DNA of 64,000 nt from Verticillium longisporum. Taxonomy: Eukaryota > Ascomycota > Sordariomycetes > Glomerellales > Plectosphaerellaceae. The position numbers and the translations under genes were made by a program. The DNA lies in contig JAETXT010000014.1 of assembly GCA_019188255.1 (NCBI GenBank), positions 1,906,246-1,970,245 of the forward strand, in the 5' to 3' direction. The notes below the pieces were generated by a model. That model saw nothing but the letters and a program-made list of their open reading frames with translations. It was not told the DNA's origin and made no database searches. Positions 1-11,375 of the stretch are shown in pieces. How positions within the stretch are numbered: the first letter of the stretch is position 1; every line of letters starts with the position of its first letter.

Positions 1-374
1 TACTTGCGAAAGAAACGCGTCCGGAGCTCTGGTTGCCGTTTGACGAAGTTTGCGGCCCAGTTCTTCCCGACGCGTGGCGCGTCACGGTCGGCAAGCAGGC
101 GATTCGCCATATCTCCGACCTCACCCAACCGGGGAGGGTAAGATCGCGCATCTAGGTCAAGGATATATTCGACAATAGTTTTCTCTTCTAGTACTGTTAA
201 TTTGGCAGAATTGGGCGGGCTTTCGCGTCGGGAGGGTTTGCCCTTCTGGCGTCGGAGGAGCGTCGTTAAGGGGACGGTGTAGATCCTCGCAGCACTCCGG
301 GCGCTTAGGTTCGGGTCATTGTCCATAGCTTGGATAGCAAGGAATAATTGACCTTCTTTTGAAAGAGTCTCCAT
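1..374 (-). CDS. Pogo/Fot1-type DDE transposase, N-terminal part (runs off left edge)
   Basis: The reverse strand is open from an ATG at 374 to the window edge (124 codons, no stop). It begins METLSKEGQLFLAIQAM and continues with the blocks SARSAARIYTVP, PPNSAKLTVLEEKTI and YILDLDARSYPPRL, ending NFVKRQPELRTRFFRKY. This is the usual N-terminus of fungal pogo/Fot1/Pot2 transposases: a Psq-type helix-turn-helix (about residues 5-50) followed by a CENP-B/Tc5-type DNA-binding domain (about 60-124). The catalytic DDE domain lies outside the window. The coding part shows no RIP damage, in contrast to the DNA at 473-3640, so the copy could be young or still functional. Family identity is strong; whether the whole element is intact cannot be seen. 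Confidence 0.88.
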   Translation of the reverse strand, partial: METLSKEGQLFLAIQAMDNDPNLSARSAARIYTVPLTTLLRRQKGKPSRRESPPNSAKLTVLEEKTIVEYILDLDARSYPPRLGEVGDMANRLLADRDAPRVGKNWAANFVKRQPELRTRFFRK

Positions 375-429
375 CGCGGGCGGAGGTGGAATCTGTAGAA
401 TTCAGGTGTAGGTCGTGGGCCCGGGCGAA

Positions 430-462
430 GTGAACCACTCGCTTGGGTGAACCACTCGCTTG
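430..462. repeat. Subterminal tandem repeat of the transposon (2 x 16/17 bp)
   Basis: GTGAACCACTCGCTTG occurs at 430-445 and again at 447-462, separated by one G, just inside the proposed transposon end. Repeated subterminal motifs are common transposase-binding sites in DNA transposons; that role here is inferred. Confidence 0.75.
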
Positions 463-599
463 TGGATTACGTTATTATATATATATTAATTAATAATAGA
501 TTTATAATAGATAATCTAGTAATTATATTATAGGACTATATATTTAAGAGATATAGCTTCCTAAAAAGTATAATCTCGGATAGAGGGTTATTATTTATT

Positions 600-1460
600 A
601 GTAAGTTTTAGACGATTTTATATAAAATAATAGGAATAAAGAGACGATTCTTAATAGCCTTCTACTTATAGACCGATAGCTAAATAGAACGATAGAATTA
701 GAACTTAGAATATTACTTTAGAATATTCTATAATTATAAATAAATAGACTAGATTTCCCTACTCCTTATAATAGAATTTATATATAATATATTATTCTAT
801 ATAATAATCTAGTAATTATTAATAGAAGTATTAATAGGATATAACCTAGCTAGACCAGGGGACCTAGGCTAAGCTATATAATAATAAAGGAACTTAGAGA
901 TAATAGAACTATAAATAGCTTAATAGATAATTAAGAGAAAGATAATCTATAGACTTTTAAAGATTAATAGTAGATATTAGGCCTATTATTATAACCGAGG
1001 AAGAATTCGGAAAGAATATAAAGTAGGAGACTTAATTCTCCTTTCTATAAGAACGATTAAATAGTAAAGACCTAATAAGAAGCTATCCGATAAATACTTT
1101 AAATTATTTAGAATTATTAAGAAGATAAATAGCTATAATCTAATATATAGGCTATAATTACTCCTTAATTATAAAGTATATAATATATTCTATATATTAT
1201 ATTTAGAAAATTAGAAAGGTAGAGAAAACTAATTACTACCTTAGCTATAAATTAATAAAATATTATTAGCTATAGGAATAGAAGATATATATATAGTTAA
1301 GAGAATAATTAATTATAGAGGATTATTATATAATTAGTAATACTTTATTAAATAGGAAGGATACTTAGAAAGCGAGAATTTATAGGAATTATAGCGAAAT
1401 ATAATAAACGACCTCGTTAAGATATATAAATAATTATAAGAAAGATTAATAATAGATTAA
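600..1460 (+). pseudogene. RIP-degraded Ty3/gypsy pol: integrase C-terminus and chromodomain
   Basis: Reading through TAG/TAA codons that replace Gln/Trp, the + strand gives the order expected for a gypsy integrase. The end of the core comes first (GIKRRFLIAFY, then TDS*TERTN near 670-700). Next is the GPY/F-like segment (KVGD-type block near 1,020; RP-NKKLSDKY near 1,070-1,095). Last is a chromodomain-like stretch (IVKRIINYRGLLYN, then EGYLESENL, about 1,295-1,385). Chromodomains mark chromoviruses such as MAGGY. Every frame has many stops, so the copy is dead. LTRs were not located. Confidence 0.75.
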
Positions 1461-1523
1461 TAATAACCTAATTAATATTTAAGGGGTAATTTAGCCCCTA
1501 GCCCTATTCTTAAAAGAGAATAA

Positions 1524-1553
1524 TAAAAAAGAAAAAAAAAAAAAAAGAAAAAA
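1524..1553. repeat. A-rich tract
   Basis: Nearly uninterrupted adenines within the RIPed block, shortly after the gypsy remains. It could mark the end of an ancient element or simply be low-complexity DNA. Confidence 0.5.
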
Positions 1554-2716
1554 CTAAATAATAGAAGAGTATTAATAGACTATTAATAGTTCTTAAGCTA
1601 CGATTTCGCTATTATTTTCCTAATTCTTATTATCCTCTTTATTATTAGTAATATTAATAAGAGTATTATAAGTCTAGTAAACGATTAATAAGCGAATAGT
1701 AAATAATTAATAAACGATTTATAATTAGAATATAATTTTCCTAGATCTTAGACTAAATAGTAACTAGCTTAGTAAGAGAGCTAATAATCTATTATAGGGT
1801 AGTAGTAGAGACTTTAGTAATAGTAGTAGAATACTTAGTAGCCTAGGCGAAGCGATTAATAGTAGTAAGGCGGCGAGTAGAGTACTCGCTAGCCTCCTAT
1901 TAATTAATAGTAGCCCGCTTCTTAGTACTTAGTACTTTATCGTTTTTACCCTTTTAGAAGGCCTTCTAGTTAACGGTCTTAGCTATATCGAAATTAATTA
2001 AAAGAAATCTATTAATATTTAGATAATAAATACTTAGCTAATAGGTACTATTTACTTTAAAGATACTAGTATAGCTATTCTTAGCTATAGCCTTAATAGC
2101 TAATTTAAGGGTATATATAGCGGCCTAGTACTTAATAAGCACTTATAGGGGATTAGCTACTAGATAATAGGGAAATAAAAGGGGGGTAATTTATAGCGAG
2201 ATATAGCTTACCTCTTTAGGCTATTCTATAATAGGAGTATTAAGCGGAATTAGCTATATAAACGATTAATTAATAATTAATAGCTAGATAATAGCTTATT
2301 TATTAATATCCTCTTTATAATAAGAATACTCTTTATTTATAATAGGATTAAATTACTTATATATATAATCGTAATAATAGAAGTATAATAGGTCTTTAAT
2401 AGAATATACTTATCTAGGCTCCTAGTAAGGATTAAGAAGAAGAGGAGCTATTATTCTATAGCTAATTAGCTATTAAATTATAAAGGAAATATTAAAAGTA
2501 ATTTATAAATAGGAAATTATTTAAATAATAGTATTATTACTTTTAATTAATAGGTAATTAATAAGTAAATATTAATAGATTTATAAATTATTCTTATTAA
2601 AGAATTAGAAAACCGGAATTAATCTAAGAACTATATTTAATTAATAATTATATAATAGCTAATTATTAAAGGTTTATTATAAAAGATATAAAAATAATAT
2701 TAAAGAGGGGAGGAAT

Positions 2717-2740
2717 ATTATTATTATTATTATTATTATT
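2717..2740. repeat. (ATT)8 microsatellite
   Basis: Eight uninterrupted ATT units inside the RIPed block, followed by an AAG-rich stretch. No function inferred. Confidence 0.85.
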
Positions 2741-3640
2741 AAAGAAGAAGAAAAAACGGAAATAATAATTAGAAAATCCTCTTATAGATATACTAGAAAC
2801 CTATAATAAGCTATTTTAGAATAATAGCTATTTATTAAATCTAAATAATAAGAAAGGAAAGAACGAAGAATAATAGATTAATAAATCTATATTAAAAAGT
2901 AAATAATTATTAATTAGCTATAGAAGAAGCTTATTAGATTATTATTTAAAAATAGAATAATATAAAAATAATTAAATAGAATTAAGATAAAGAAGGAGAA
3001 TAAAAGAATATTAGAATAATAAAATTATATTAATAAGCTATTATTTATTAATTAGCTATAAAAGAGAATTATTAAATTATTAAATAAGAATAATAGAAGA
3101 ATAAGAAATAGAACTAAGACGAGAAGAAAGATATATATAAGTATTAAACTATAGCTATTAGATAATAAAGAATTAACCTAGAAACCCTAGCTAATTAATA
3201 GGAAGTATTTATTAAGATAGATATTTAAGAACTAGATAGAAACCTAGAATATATAGATATTATTAGATTAGATAATACTAAATAGCCTAAGAGAGAACTA
3301 CTTAGAACTTAATAGGGACTTTTAATTTAAACATTATATTATATTTTAGGACGAAGTAAAGAGAGAGATAGAGTATTATATTAGGACCTAAAGGAGGTAT
3401 AAGACTAATAGGGGATTATCTATTATTTAATTATAGGAATTAAGAAGAGAGGACCGAGTATAGTAAGGGAATAGTTATAAGAAAGGTTAATAGACTAAGA
3501 TTTAGAGAAGGGCATCGATTATTCTATCTTCCTAGAGACCCCTAAAAGACTAATAGTTAACCCCTTTACTCGTTGTATAAGAATCCTTAATACTAGGATA
3601 CTTTGCTAAGCCTTATATATAGATATAGGACGAAAGAAAT

Positions 3641-4022
3641 TGTAAGTCGATCTGTTTGCTCAAGTCGCGATAGATATAACTAGCCAATTTTAGTAAAACG
3701 TAGTTCAGAGCACCGGATTTCTATCGTTCCTGACGACTTATCGGCTACTGCTGGTAGTAAAAATAACCTACATGCCCATATCATGACGGTACATCAAGCC
3801 GAGAGATGTCTATCTTTCAACACTATTATACATGCGACAGACAACGGGCATCGATTTCGATCAAAGCAGAGCAATGTCCATTGTAATGGCAGGGTATCAA
3901 GCAGTACAGGATTACACAGATATAGAGATACACATCGGCTCGACGCGATGGCAATGTGATCAAGTTACCCGATTTCTTAAACATGCAACCTCCTAGATCC
4001 GGCAAGAACAGGGCGATTGTTC
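3641..4022. other. Spacer between RIPed block and permease
   Basis: Balanced-composition DNA downstream of the permease stop. It should contain the permease 3' UTR and terminator. Nothing else is recognisable. Confidence 0.5.
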
Positions 4023-5913
4023 TTACATGACCCGGTTCAGGATTTGCCTCCACTTGGGCAGCGACTTCTGATGTTCGCGATACTCGCGGATGGCCTCCCA
4101 ATCGAGCTCGCGACGGCCAGTGTCCACGTCCATCTGCGCTGTGCGCAACCAGCCCGTACGCTTCCACAGGAAGCCGCAGATCCAAAAGAGCATGACGACC
4201 GGCAGGGCGAGATACGACTTGAAAAAGCCTTCAGCATCGTTGAGCGCCGACTGGCCTGGGGGAGCGATAGCTGTGTAGAACTAGAGAAGTTAGTCTTGAG
4301 TCTAACAAAGGGGAAGCATCTTGACGATATACATACCTGGGCAGCAAGAACAATGAAGCAAAGGAAGAGACCCAGCCAGGATCCGTAGACACCGCCAGCC
4401 GCGTGGAAAGGAATCTCGTCGAGCGTGTGGCCGTGGTACGCCCAAGCCTTGCGGAAGCGAATGTGAGCGAGGCAGATGGATCCCCACGTAAAGACAGCGG
4501 CCAAACCGGAGAGGGCAAGCAGCCAGGCGAAGACGTCGGGACCAGAAGCGCTGAGGTTGATGTAGGCCAGCGGACCAAAGAGGATGATGGCCAGCACTGA
4601 GGGCAGCGGGCGGCCGGAGCGATCAATGTAAGTAAAGATCTTGGGGGCGTAGCCCTGCTGAGCCAGAGCAGTCAGGGTACGTGAACCGCCGTATACACCG
4701 GAGACGCCGATGGAGAGAACGGACACCAGAATAATGAAGTTCATGAAATGGTCGAATCCCTTCAGGCCGCCGTACAGACCAACAAGGACAAAGGGCGAGG
4801 CCTTGACGTCTGAATAGGCCGAGTCGGACAGCAGGCTTGGGTCGTCAGAGGGGATGAGCAGGCCAACGAAGAAGAGGCCGAGAATGTAGAAGAGCGTGAT
4901 ACGCCAGAAAACCTGCTTGATTGCGCCAGGCAGGGACTTGACGGGGTTCTTGCTCTCGGCGGCAGCAAGACCAACAAGCTCGGTGCCAGAGAAGGAGAAG
5001 GCAGCCGTCACGAAGACGGAACAGAAGCCCTTGAAGCCGTTACGGAAAGCGCCCGGGTCATACCAGAGACGCGCGCCGTAATATTCATCGTAGCGACCGC
5101 TTGAAGGGCCGCCGCCGAGAACCAGGACCAGAGCGATGATCATGAAGATGATGATAGCCGCGAGTTTCAGCAGGGACGACCAGAATTCTTCTTCGGCATA
5201 GCCAATACTGCCAAAAATGTTGACAATGATGATAGCGACGAGGAAGACGGTGATCCAGACAGCTACGCTGATATTATCGTTCCAGTACGCGACAACGAGG
5301 CCGCAGACTGTAAGCTCAAGGGGTAAGACGATAGCCCATTGGAAGACATAGTTCCAACCCATGGCGAAACCCCACGAGGGGTCAATGAAGCGAGTCGAGT
5401 ACGTGTAGAAGCCACCAGATACAGGGTACATTACAGCCAGCTCACCAAGAGCGAAGACTAGAATTGATCAGTTGAGGAAGCTTTGCGATGCTGTAGGAAG
5501 ACTGCGACATACCAACGTTGAAGATCATGACACCGACAATCATGAAGCCAAGAAGAACAGAGGCAGGGCCCTAGAGCAGGTCAGCTTGCGTTCGGGAGCG
5601 CTGCGCAACGTGAAACAAAACTCACACCAGAGGCCAGCGCGCCACCAGAGCCGACGAAGAAACCGGCGCCAATGGAGCCGCCAATGGCAATCATGTGCAA
5701 ATGGCGACCCTTCATGGAGCGGTCCAGCTCGACGATGCCACGACCATAGTCGCGCTTCTGGAATGACTTCAAGTTCAGACCGCTGCGGGTCATGAAGTCT
5801 TCCTCCTGTACGGTACCGGCGGTGGCATTGTTATGGCCAGATTCGTTGTAGCCAGGCAGCGGCGCAACCTTTTCGTCGGCCGCGGGCTCATGGACGAACC
5901 CATTGTTGGCCAT
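4023..5913 (-). CDS. Amino-acid permease, yeast-type (YAT/APC family), GAP1-like
   Basis: Four exons on the reverse strand: 5913-5626, 5570-5513, 5457-4337 and 4280-4023 (1,725 nt, 574 aa, the family's usual length). Introns are 55-56 nt with GTGAGT, GTATGT and GTATGT donors. The charged N-tail (about residues 1-70) precedes GGSIGAGFFVGSGGALASGG, the first transmembrane segment with the substrate-backbone-binding glycines. Later come YPVSGGFYTYSTRFIDPSWG and SFSGTELVGLAAAESKNP, both hallmarks of plasma-membrane amino-acid/H+ symporters. About 12 membrane spans follow and the cytoplasmic C-tail ends QILNRVM. Substrate specificity cannot be read from sequence. It is isolated by a long intergenic region upstream and RIPed repeats downstream, with no frame damage. 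Confidence 0.9.
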
Positions 5914-8900
5914 GGTCGGCAGTGGGTGATGAAGCGAAGAGGAGCAGTGTTTAGCTCAGCAAAGAAGTTATGTATAGTGGTGACTGCAAATACCCCAGTG
6001 CCAGTGGAAGGATGAGGAGGGAAGGGGGCTGCACGACAGTACTGCGACACAAAGGGGGAAGATCTTGGGTTTAAGAAGAAGACACCGATCTGCTGGCCAG
6101 GATGTGCTGGTGCCAGGCTAGCAGCTCATTAGCGACGAGCAGGCACACGACGAGGGGCGGGCCATCATCGCAAAGAGGCAAGAGGTGTACGACCACCACT
6201 GCCCCTAGCACACCCAGTGGGCGCACGGCTGGACTCTGGGGAAGCTGCTAGGCGTTAAGTTGGCTGGCGCACGGCGATGATGATGATGATACCAGCAGAT
6301 CCCTGTCAAATGGCGGACAAGGGAGGGGGGACGTTGATTGCCCACTCGTGCGCCCGTCCCCCGGCCGCCTCGACTCGCCAGGCCTGGAGGGTTGGACGCG
6401 TTCCCAGTTCGGGGACAATGGCTTGCCGATCGCTCTTCGACGGGTCTCCGGCAAGGACGGTAGCGCAACGCTGCATGCACCACCTGAGGGGGTGACCTTG
6501 CAGCCCGAAAGCGTGGGCGTTCTGCCTCAACACGGCGAGTCCAATCAGACGATGGTTGACTCGATGTATCTATCGCGTGGCTGCTGTCTCCCACATCAGC
6601 GACTTTGATTGTGGCGCCCGCGCGATGTTGTTTGCCTGGCATGTCGAGACCAGCTCGTGTGGCATAAACATGGTAAAATGGCGCGAGCTGAAGCGCTATC
6701 AGTGGAGATGACTTGACCGTCGGGGCAGAGTCATTCAGACCAGGGCCGAGACCTCGAACGGCGAGACAGTCGAAACTCCAGAGATTAGGTGCCGCTGTAC
6801 CGATGGAGGCGAGCACCCACTGAGAAGCGGGTATCCCCAGGAAAATGGTGGCAGTGTTTGCCCACTTGGACCCTCCGTTCGGAGCCTGTATTACGAGAGA
6901 AACTGCTGTGAGCGTGCGAACGCGTTGCGTGTCCAGCAAATCGGCCTCGTCTTTTCTCCCCCATTCGAGCGCTGTGTTTTAAGGTTGCGGGGAGGAAACT
7001 GGGACGCCTCTGGCCTTGCAGTGCTGTGCTTGGCAGTTGACAGCTCTTGTCGCGGTCGTTCGTCAATCGCCGCCGACGTTCGCGATGTCGTTGAAGAGCA
7101 TTTGAACATTGTGACGGTCCGGCAGTTGCGTACAGTGACGACATGATGCGGCTCAATTGCCCGTAAGTTCGGGCGCTTGTGTGTCTTTTGCTGCGGGAAG
7201 CAGACGGTAGACAAGGGGAAGCCGTCGCCAAGGTCCTTATCTCCTCCCTCTTTGGGCACAGCGGCAACTGCCAGCGAGCTTGGGCGGACCTTGGCGATCG
7301 GTGACCATCTGGGAGTCCGATCCCGGCTGTTCCGAAGGATTGGGTGCAAGTGCACACTCGCTCGTCCTCAAAGGAGCTTATCGCGCGCCATGCTGGATAT
7401 GACAGCTTGCGTCCAGAAACGAGCATCTGGTCGAACGCTTCAGCGTCAACCAGGCGAGGGGATTCGCTGGATAGTGACAGGCGGAGAGAAGACAAGAGGA
7501 CGCGACAAAGGAATTGACCGGGTTACGGCCGATACGACTTTGCCATCCCTGTCCTTGCGTGAGGAATTAAGAGCTTCTAGCGTTGTTCTTTCATGCTTCT
7601 CGTCGTGATCGGGGCGGCATGTGGCCCCTCCAGCCGTAAGCTCCGACCTGTGAGTGTGAAGCATCATACTGCGGGAATTCTGGTAATCGCAGGGACCGCC
7701 ATTCGCTGCTGCCAATCTGAGCGCTCGAGTCAGGTCAAGACTGTTTGCGTGACAATATTCGGTTGGTCATTTAGCAGGTTGCTCATGGACCAAGGTAAGG
7801 GTCGGTTCTGCTGTCCGATCCGGTCTCTGACCACCGAGTGGTCGGCTGCGAGACGTGAGACGCCTACTAGTATATGCTGTGTGGCTAATGGCTACGTGGC
7901 TGCAGGAAGATTCGCCCATCGACGTCACGGGCTTGAACGGATGAGCAGATGGCTGAATGGTGGCGTCCGATGAGCTTGGGGAAGCCTGCTGGCTTATCGT
8001 AGGAATCTGTGCCATTTTTGGCATAAAACGGGCCATTTCGTAGTAGCCGAGGCCGAGGCCTTCGCCATGGGCACCCTATAGCGGTTCGGTCTCCACGCGG
8101 GAGGGGCGAAATCTTACCCCCCTTCCAGGCCATGAATGCAGGAGCCGGAGTTCCGAGTGGGATCCTGTCAGTGGCTGCACCACACCATCTGCAGCAACCC
8201 AACAGGTGTGGTGGTGTTGTGTGTCTCCAGAAGTGTGTGTGCGGGGATGTCAATACACGTGCTTCGTAAGGGTCTACGTGTCAGCAGGGTGGGGGGGCAT
8301 GAATCCGAGGCGCCCCAGTCACGTGGACAAATACATCATAAGCACCTAAGGGACCTACCTAGGCAGGTAGCTCTGGACCTTGAGCTGCGAAAAGGCACCG
8401 CGACTGTCTCAGAGGAGGGTGACAAGCATCAGCAAGTTGCTGAGTGCATCTCTGGCATGCACCTCAGTTCTGTACCTCGTCGATGGATCCGGGTTGAAAG
8501 ACTAATGACATCCGTTCGTGGAGCGTTTCTCCAAACAACTACAGAATTTGCATGGCTCGCATGGCATCTCGCCTCAAACATTTGTTTCGAGGCCCGCGAT
8601 GGTTGCGAGGCTGACGATCGAGCTCTTACTCGTGGTTCATGGCCTGGTACGTCGTGATCGACATCCCCCAATGAATGTAGCTCCCATGGCCTGTGTCCTA
8701 ATTCATCACAGTCAGCGTTGTCATCTCGTAACTCTTACGCCATCCTCCACACTCCGCACCCGTCACCCGCAAAATCCACTTCACGCTGGACGGACAGGAC
8801 GGGCTAAACGCTATTCCCCCGCACCCGCCGCATCTGGCTGCCACGGGCTCGAAACAGCGCCGTAACAGCGTCCACAAAGCATTGCAAACTGCATTGAACC

Positions 8901-9510
8901 AGAAGTATTGGTCCTGACGCGGCCCTCTCAGATTTCCGAGCTAAGCTTGGGGGCCGTGGCTGCCGTTCGAATGCGCAGAGCAGCCTAGTGGAAGGTCGTC
9001 CCGAGGGCTTGCCTCGGACAGCGAGTTACGTGAGCGTTTGCAGAATGTTGAGCCGCGACTGACAATCGCCCCGAACCCATCATCAGCTGCCAGGGGCATG
9101 AATGCGGCGCCGAGTGGTTAGACTCAGTCCTTTGGGTCTGTCGCTGGACACAGCCGCTGTCAAGTGAGAGAACGGCATGCTCTGGCTGCGTTTGACGATT
9201 CGAGTCGTTGCGCACGTGGTGACTAAAACGCCAAGCCCGTCGCTGTCACAAAGCCGGGACAAACCGCCGAACAACGAGGTGGCTCGGATGGTTATTCCGA
9301 TGTGGCTCGGGAGGCAACTTTTTTGGCTTTGGTCGGACGAGGAGATCGCTTTGTTGCGGTCTCCATCTCGTGCTTCCACACATTTATACAGTTCTCTCCT
9401 CAGCTAACCGGAGGTACGGCTTGTACAACGTCACCAATTCTTGACTATATGCATCATTGCATCTGCCTTTCATTATCTACGGATCGTACAGAGAAAGTAA
9501 TGCGCGCTGC
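5914..9510. other. Long intergenic region without a supported gene
   Basis: The permease promoter presumably occupies the left end and the SOD2 3' UTR the right end. Several open stretches of 70-240 codons occur on both strands, but they are Arg/Ser/Pro-rich, lack family motifs, and overlap each other antisense as expected by chance in GC-rich DNA. A CTACCT...AGGTAG hairpin lies at 8355-8370. Confidence 0.5.
8355..8370. repeat. CTACCT/AGGTAG inverted repeat
   Basis: Perfect 6-bp arms around a 4-base spacer (CTACCTAGGCAGGTAG). A longer relative of the same motif lies at 31934-31980, so this looks like a dispersed short palindromic family in the genome. Confidence 0.5.
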
Positions 9511-10268
9511 CTATTTCTCAAAGCGGCTGGCAACGGCCTTCCAGTTGACGACATTCCAGATGGCGTCAAAGTACTCAGCCTTTCGGTTCTGGTACTGCAG
9601 GTAGTAGGCGTGCTCCCAGGCGTCAATGCCCAGGAGAGGCTGAAGGTTGCCGGTAATAGGGTCCTGGTTGGCACGAGTGACAAGGCTCAAGGTGCCACTT
9701 GTCTTGTCCTTGACGATCCACGCCCACCCACTGCCCTGGATGCCGGCGAGGGCCGCGTTGGTCTGTTTGCGAAGCGTATCAAAGGAGCCGAAGTCCTTGG
9801 TGATGGCTTTCTGCGGGGGTCTGTTAGCGAGTTGCACGGCAGCGAACAATTTGCGACATGGAAGAGAGGACTTACGGCCAGAGCGCCGTCAGGTTCGCCG
9901 CCACCGTTCTGGCTCGCGGGCGCAAGGTTCTCCCAGAAGAGCGAGTGGTTGAGGTGACCGCCGCCGTGGAAGTTGATGAGGGGCGCCTGCGAGGCAGCCT
10001 TGGTGTAGTCACCCTTGGACTCAGCCTCGGCAAGCGTCTCGAGAGCCGTGTTGAGGCCGTTGACGTACGTCTGGTGGTGCTTGGAGTGGTGCAGCTCCAT
10101 AATCTGGCCCGAGATGTAGGGCTCGAGAGCGCCATAATCGTACTGCAGGTCAGGCAGCGTGGCCTTGCCGCGCACGAAACTCGCGCCGGCGAGGGAAGCG
10201 GCAGGTGCAGCCCGAGTGCGCAGGGCGGCGCGGAGAGCGGGCGTGCTGCGGAGTAGGGTGGACGACAT
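9511..10268 (-). CDS. SOD2: Mitochondrial manganese superoxide dismutase
   Basis: Two exons, 10268-9876 and 9810-9511, with a GTAAGT...CAG intron (230 aa). The enzyme dismutates superoxide to hydrogen peroxide and oxygen in the mitochondrial matrix. The first ~34 residues are Arg/Ala/Ser-rich with no acids, a typical import presequence. The Fe/Mn-SOD fold follows: [14 protein letters not shown] (first metal His about residue 60), [11 protein letters not shown] (second), GSGWAWIV, and [15 protein letters not shown] (Asp and His ligands). The GGG-H and Q-N features fit Mn rather than Fe. It is transcribed divergently from PSF3 across a 473-bp shared promoter region. Confidence 0.96.
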
Positions 10269-10741
10269 GGTGATGTGATGGTTTTATTCGGGATCTGATG
10301 TTTGGCAGGTCGAGTTAGCTTGGTTGTGACGCGCAGATACGGACTGCGCCCTACTCAATCAGAGAACGGCTGACTGACATTTAAATATTGTACAGCGATC
10401 AATTGAAGCTGAGCGAGGTCAACAGTGCAGAATTGTGATTGAGTCGAGAGCAAGCAGCTTTGACCGAGGGGGACAGGTTCGGAATTTCGAGTCGCTCCAT
10501 CGGCTCCACTGATGACATGTTTCGTCATCGCCGAAAAAGTATGGCGCAGGCCCAAGCTCCCGCCTCGATCAGTGCTTGCTAAGCAGGCGCCGTGGCTGGT
10601 GCCCGCGGCAGTCGTGGTGGGCCTAGTGCACAACGCGTCTCGCGCCTTCGCCTCAACCTCTATCGCGACCGACAATGCCCCTCTCGTGATCGTCATTTGC
10701 GCATTGATAAGACCGAGCCGAGCGCCGTCCCTTCGCCCGAG
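10269..10741. promoter_or_regulatory. Shared divergent promoter region of SOD2 and PSF3
   Basis: 473 bp between the two start codons must carry both promoters. No specific binding site could be assigned with confidence. Confidence 0.5.
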
Positions 10742-11375
10742 ATGTACTACGATATTGATGCCATCCTGATGGATGCAGAGGTGCGTTGTCGTTGTTACAC
10801 CCGTTGACGTCCGAGCTGTCGTCAGAGCCACGATCTAGAACACAACTGACTCTGGCTGGCAACAGAAAGTCCCATGTAAATTCGAGATTGACCTTGCCGA
10901 TCTCGGCTACCTCGATAACAGCCCGTCGCATGCCTTGAAAGCCGGTTCTCAGCTCCAGCTACCATTGTGGCTCGCCGAGATGCTCGCCCTCAAGGATCAG
11001 AGCGCTCCAGAAGATACAAAGTCCCCCGTGACGCTGAATCTGCCTAGTACTGTCTCTGGCCAAGTCGTCTCTGCGTTGAAGGCCGACCCGCGCGCCGTTC
11101 CCTTGCGCGATCAGAGCGCGCATTTCTACGGCGTTGGAATCAGAATGCTCGAGTTGTTTGATGAGCGCGATCTCGGGGCCGTCCTGAGAAAGACGTACGT
11201 CACACGCGCAGCCGACATTGCGCTGCACGCAAGGAAGGCCGGTGACGATGGTGTCGGAGGGTCGAGCGGCGAGTTCTTGCGGGGGTTGGATGAATGGGAG
11301 CGTTCGCTGTTCCGCAAGGCGCACGAGGGAACCAAGGCTTCAAAAGAATGGTTAGAAAATGTCAAAAAGCACTGA
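10742..11375 (+). CDS. PSF3: GINS complex subunit Psf3
   Basis: Exon 1 is only 13 codons (10742-10780, MYYDIDAILMDAE). After an 85-nt GTGCGT...CAG intron, exon 2 runs 10866-11375 (182 aa in total). Psf3 is one of the four subunits of GINS, part of the CMG replicative helicase with Cdc45 and Mcm2-7. The N-terminus followed by KVPCKFEIDLADLGYLD and then LKAGSQLQLPLWLAEML is the Psf3 signature (small B domain, then A-domain helices). The helical part ends with LDEWERSLFRKAHEGTKASK. Length is normal for fungi. The 13-codon first exon is easily missed; its start codon and the conserved join make this model convincing. Confidence 0.92.

Larger units (their letters stand above)
1..472 (-). mobile_element. 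5' part of a pogo/Fot1-type DNA transposon
   Basis: The transposase start is followed outward by about 98 bp of unique DNA ending in ACGTAATCCACAAGCGAGTG (read from 472 inward), next to a TA dinucleotide at 473-474. Tc1/mariner/pogo elements insert at TA, so 472 is the probable outer end of the terminal inverted repeat. Immediately beyond is AT-rich RIPed DNA, so the element appears to have inserted into an already mutated repeat. The other end is outside the window and the inverted repeat cannot be confirmed. Confidence 0.7.
473..3640. repeat. AT-rich RIP-mutated repeat block
   Basis: About 3.2 kb of very AT-rich sequence dominated by TA, AAT and TTA with few CpG or CA/TG dinucleotides. All frames are riddled with stops. 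This is the signature of fungal RIP on repeated DNA. The right border is a sharp return to balanced composition near 3,620-3,650. Only the gypsy remains at 600-1460 could be identified. The rest (about 1,560-3,600) may hold one or two further elements that I do not recognise; no gene was found. Confidence 0.9.

Noticed and set aside
6785..7495. 236-codon open frame on the minus strand upstream of the permease
   Set aside because: Arg/Ser-rich composition, no motif, overlapped by other frames on both strands; typical chance ORF in GC-rich DNA.
8136..8657. 173-codon open frame, plus strand
   Set aside because: No family motif, no splice context, antisense frames equally long.
9109..9120. GCCGAGTGGTTA resembling the D-arm (A box) of a Leu/Ser tRNA
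   Set aside because: No B box (GGTTCGANTCC) at the right distance and no acceptor-stem pairing; chance match.
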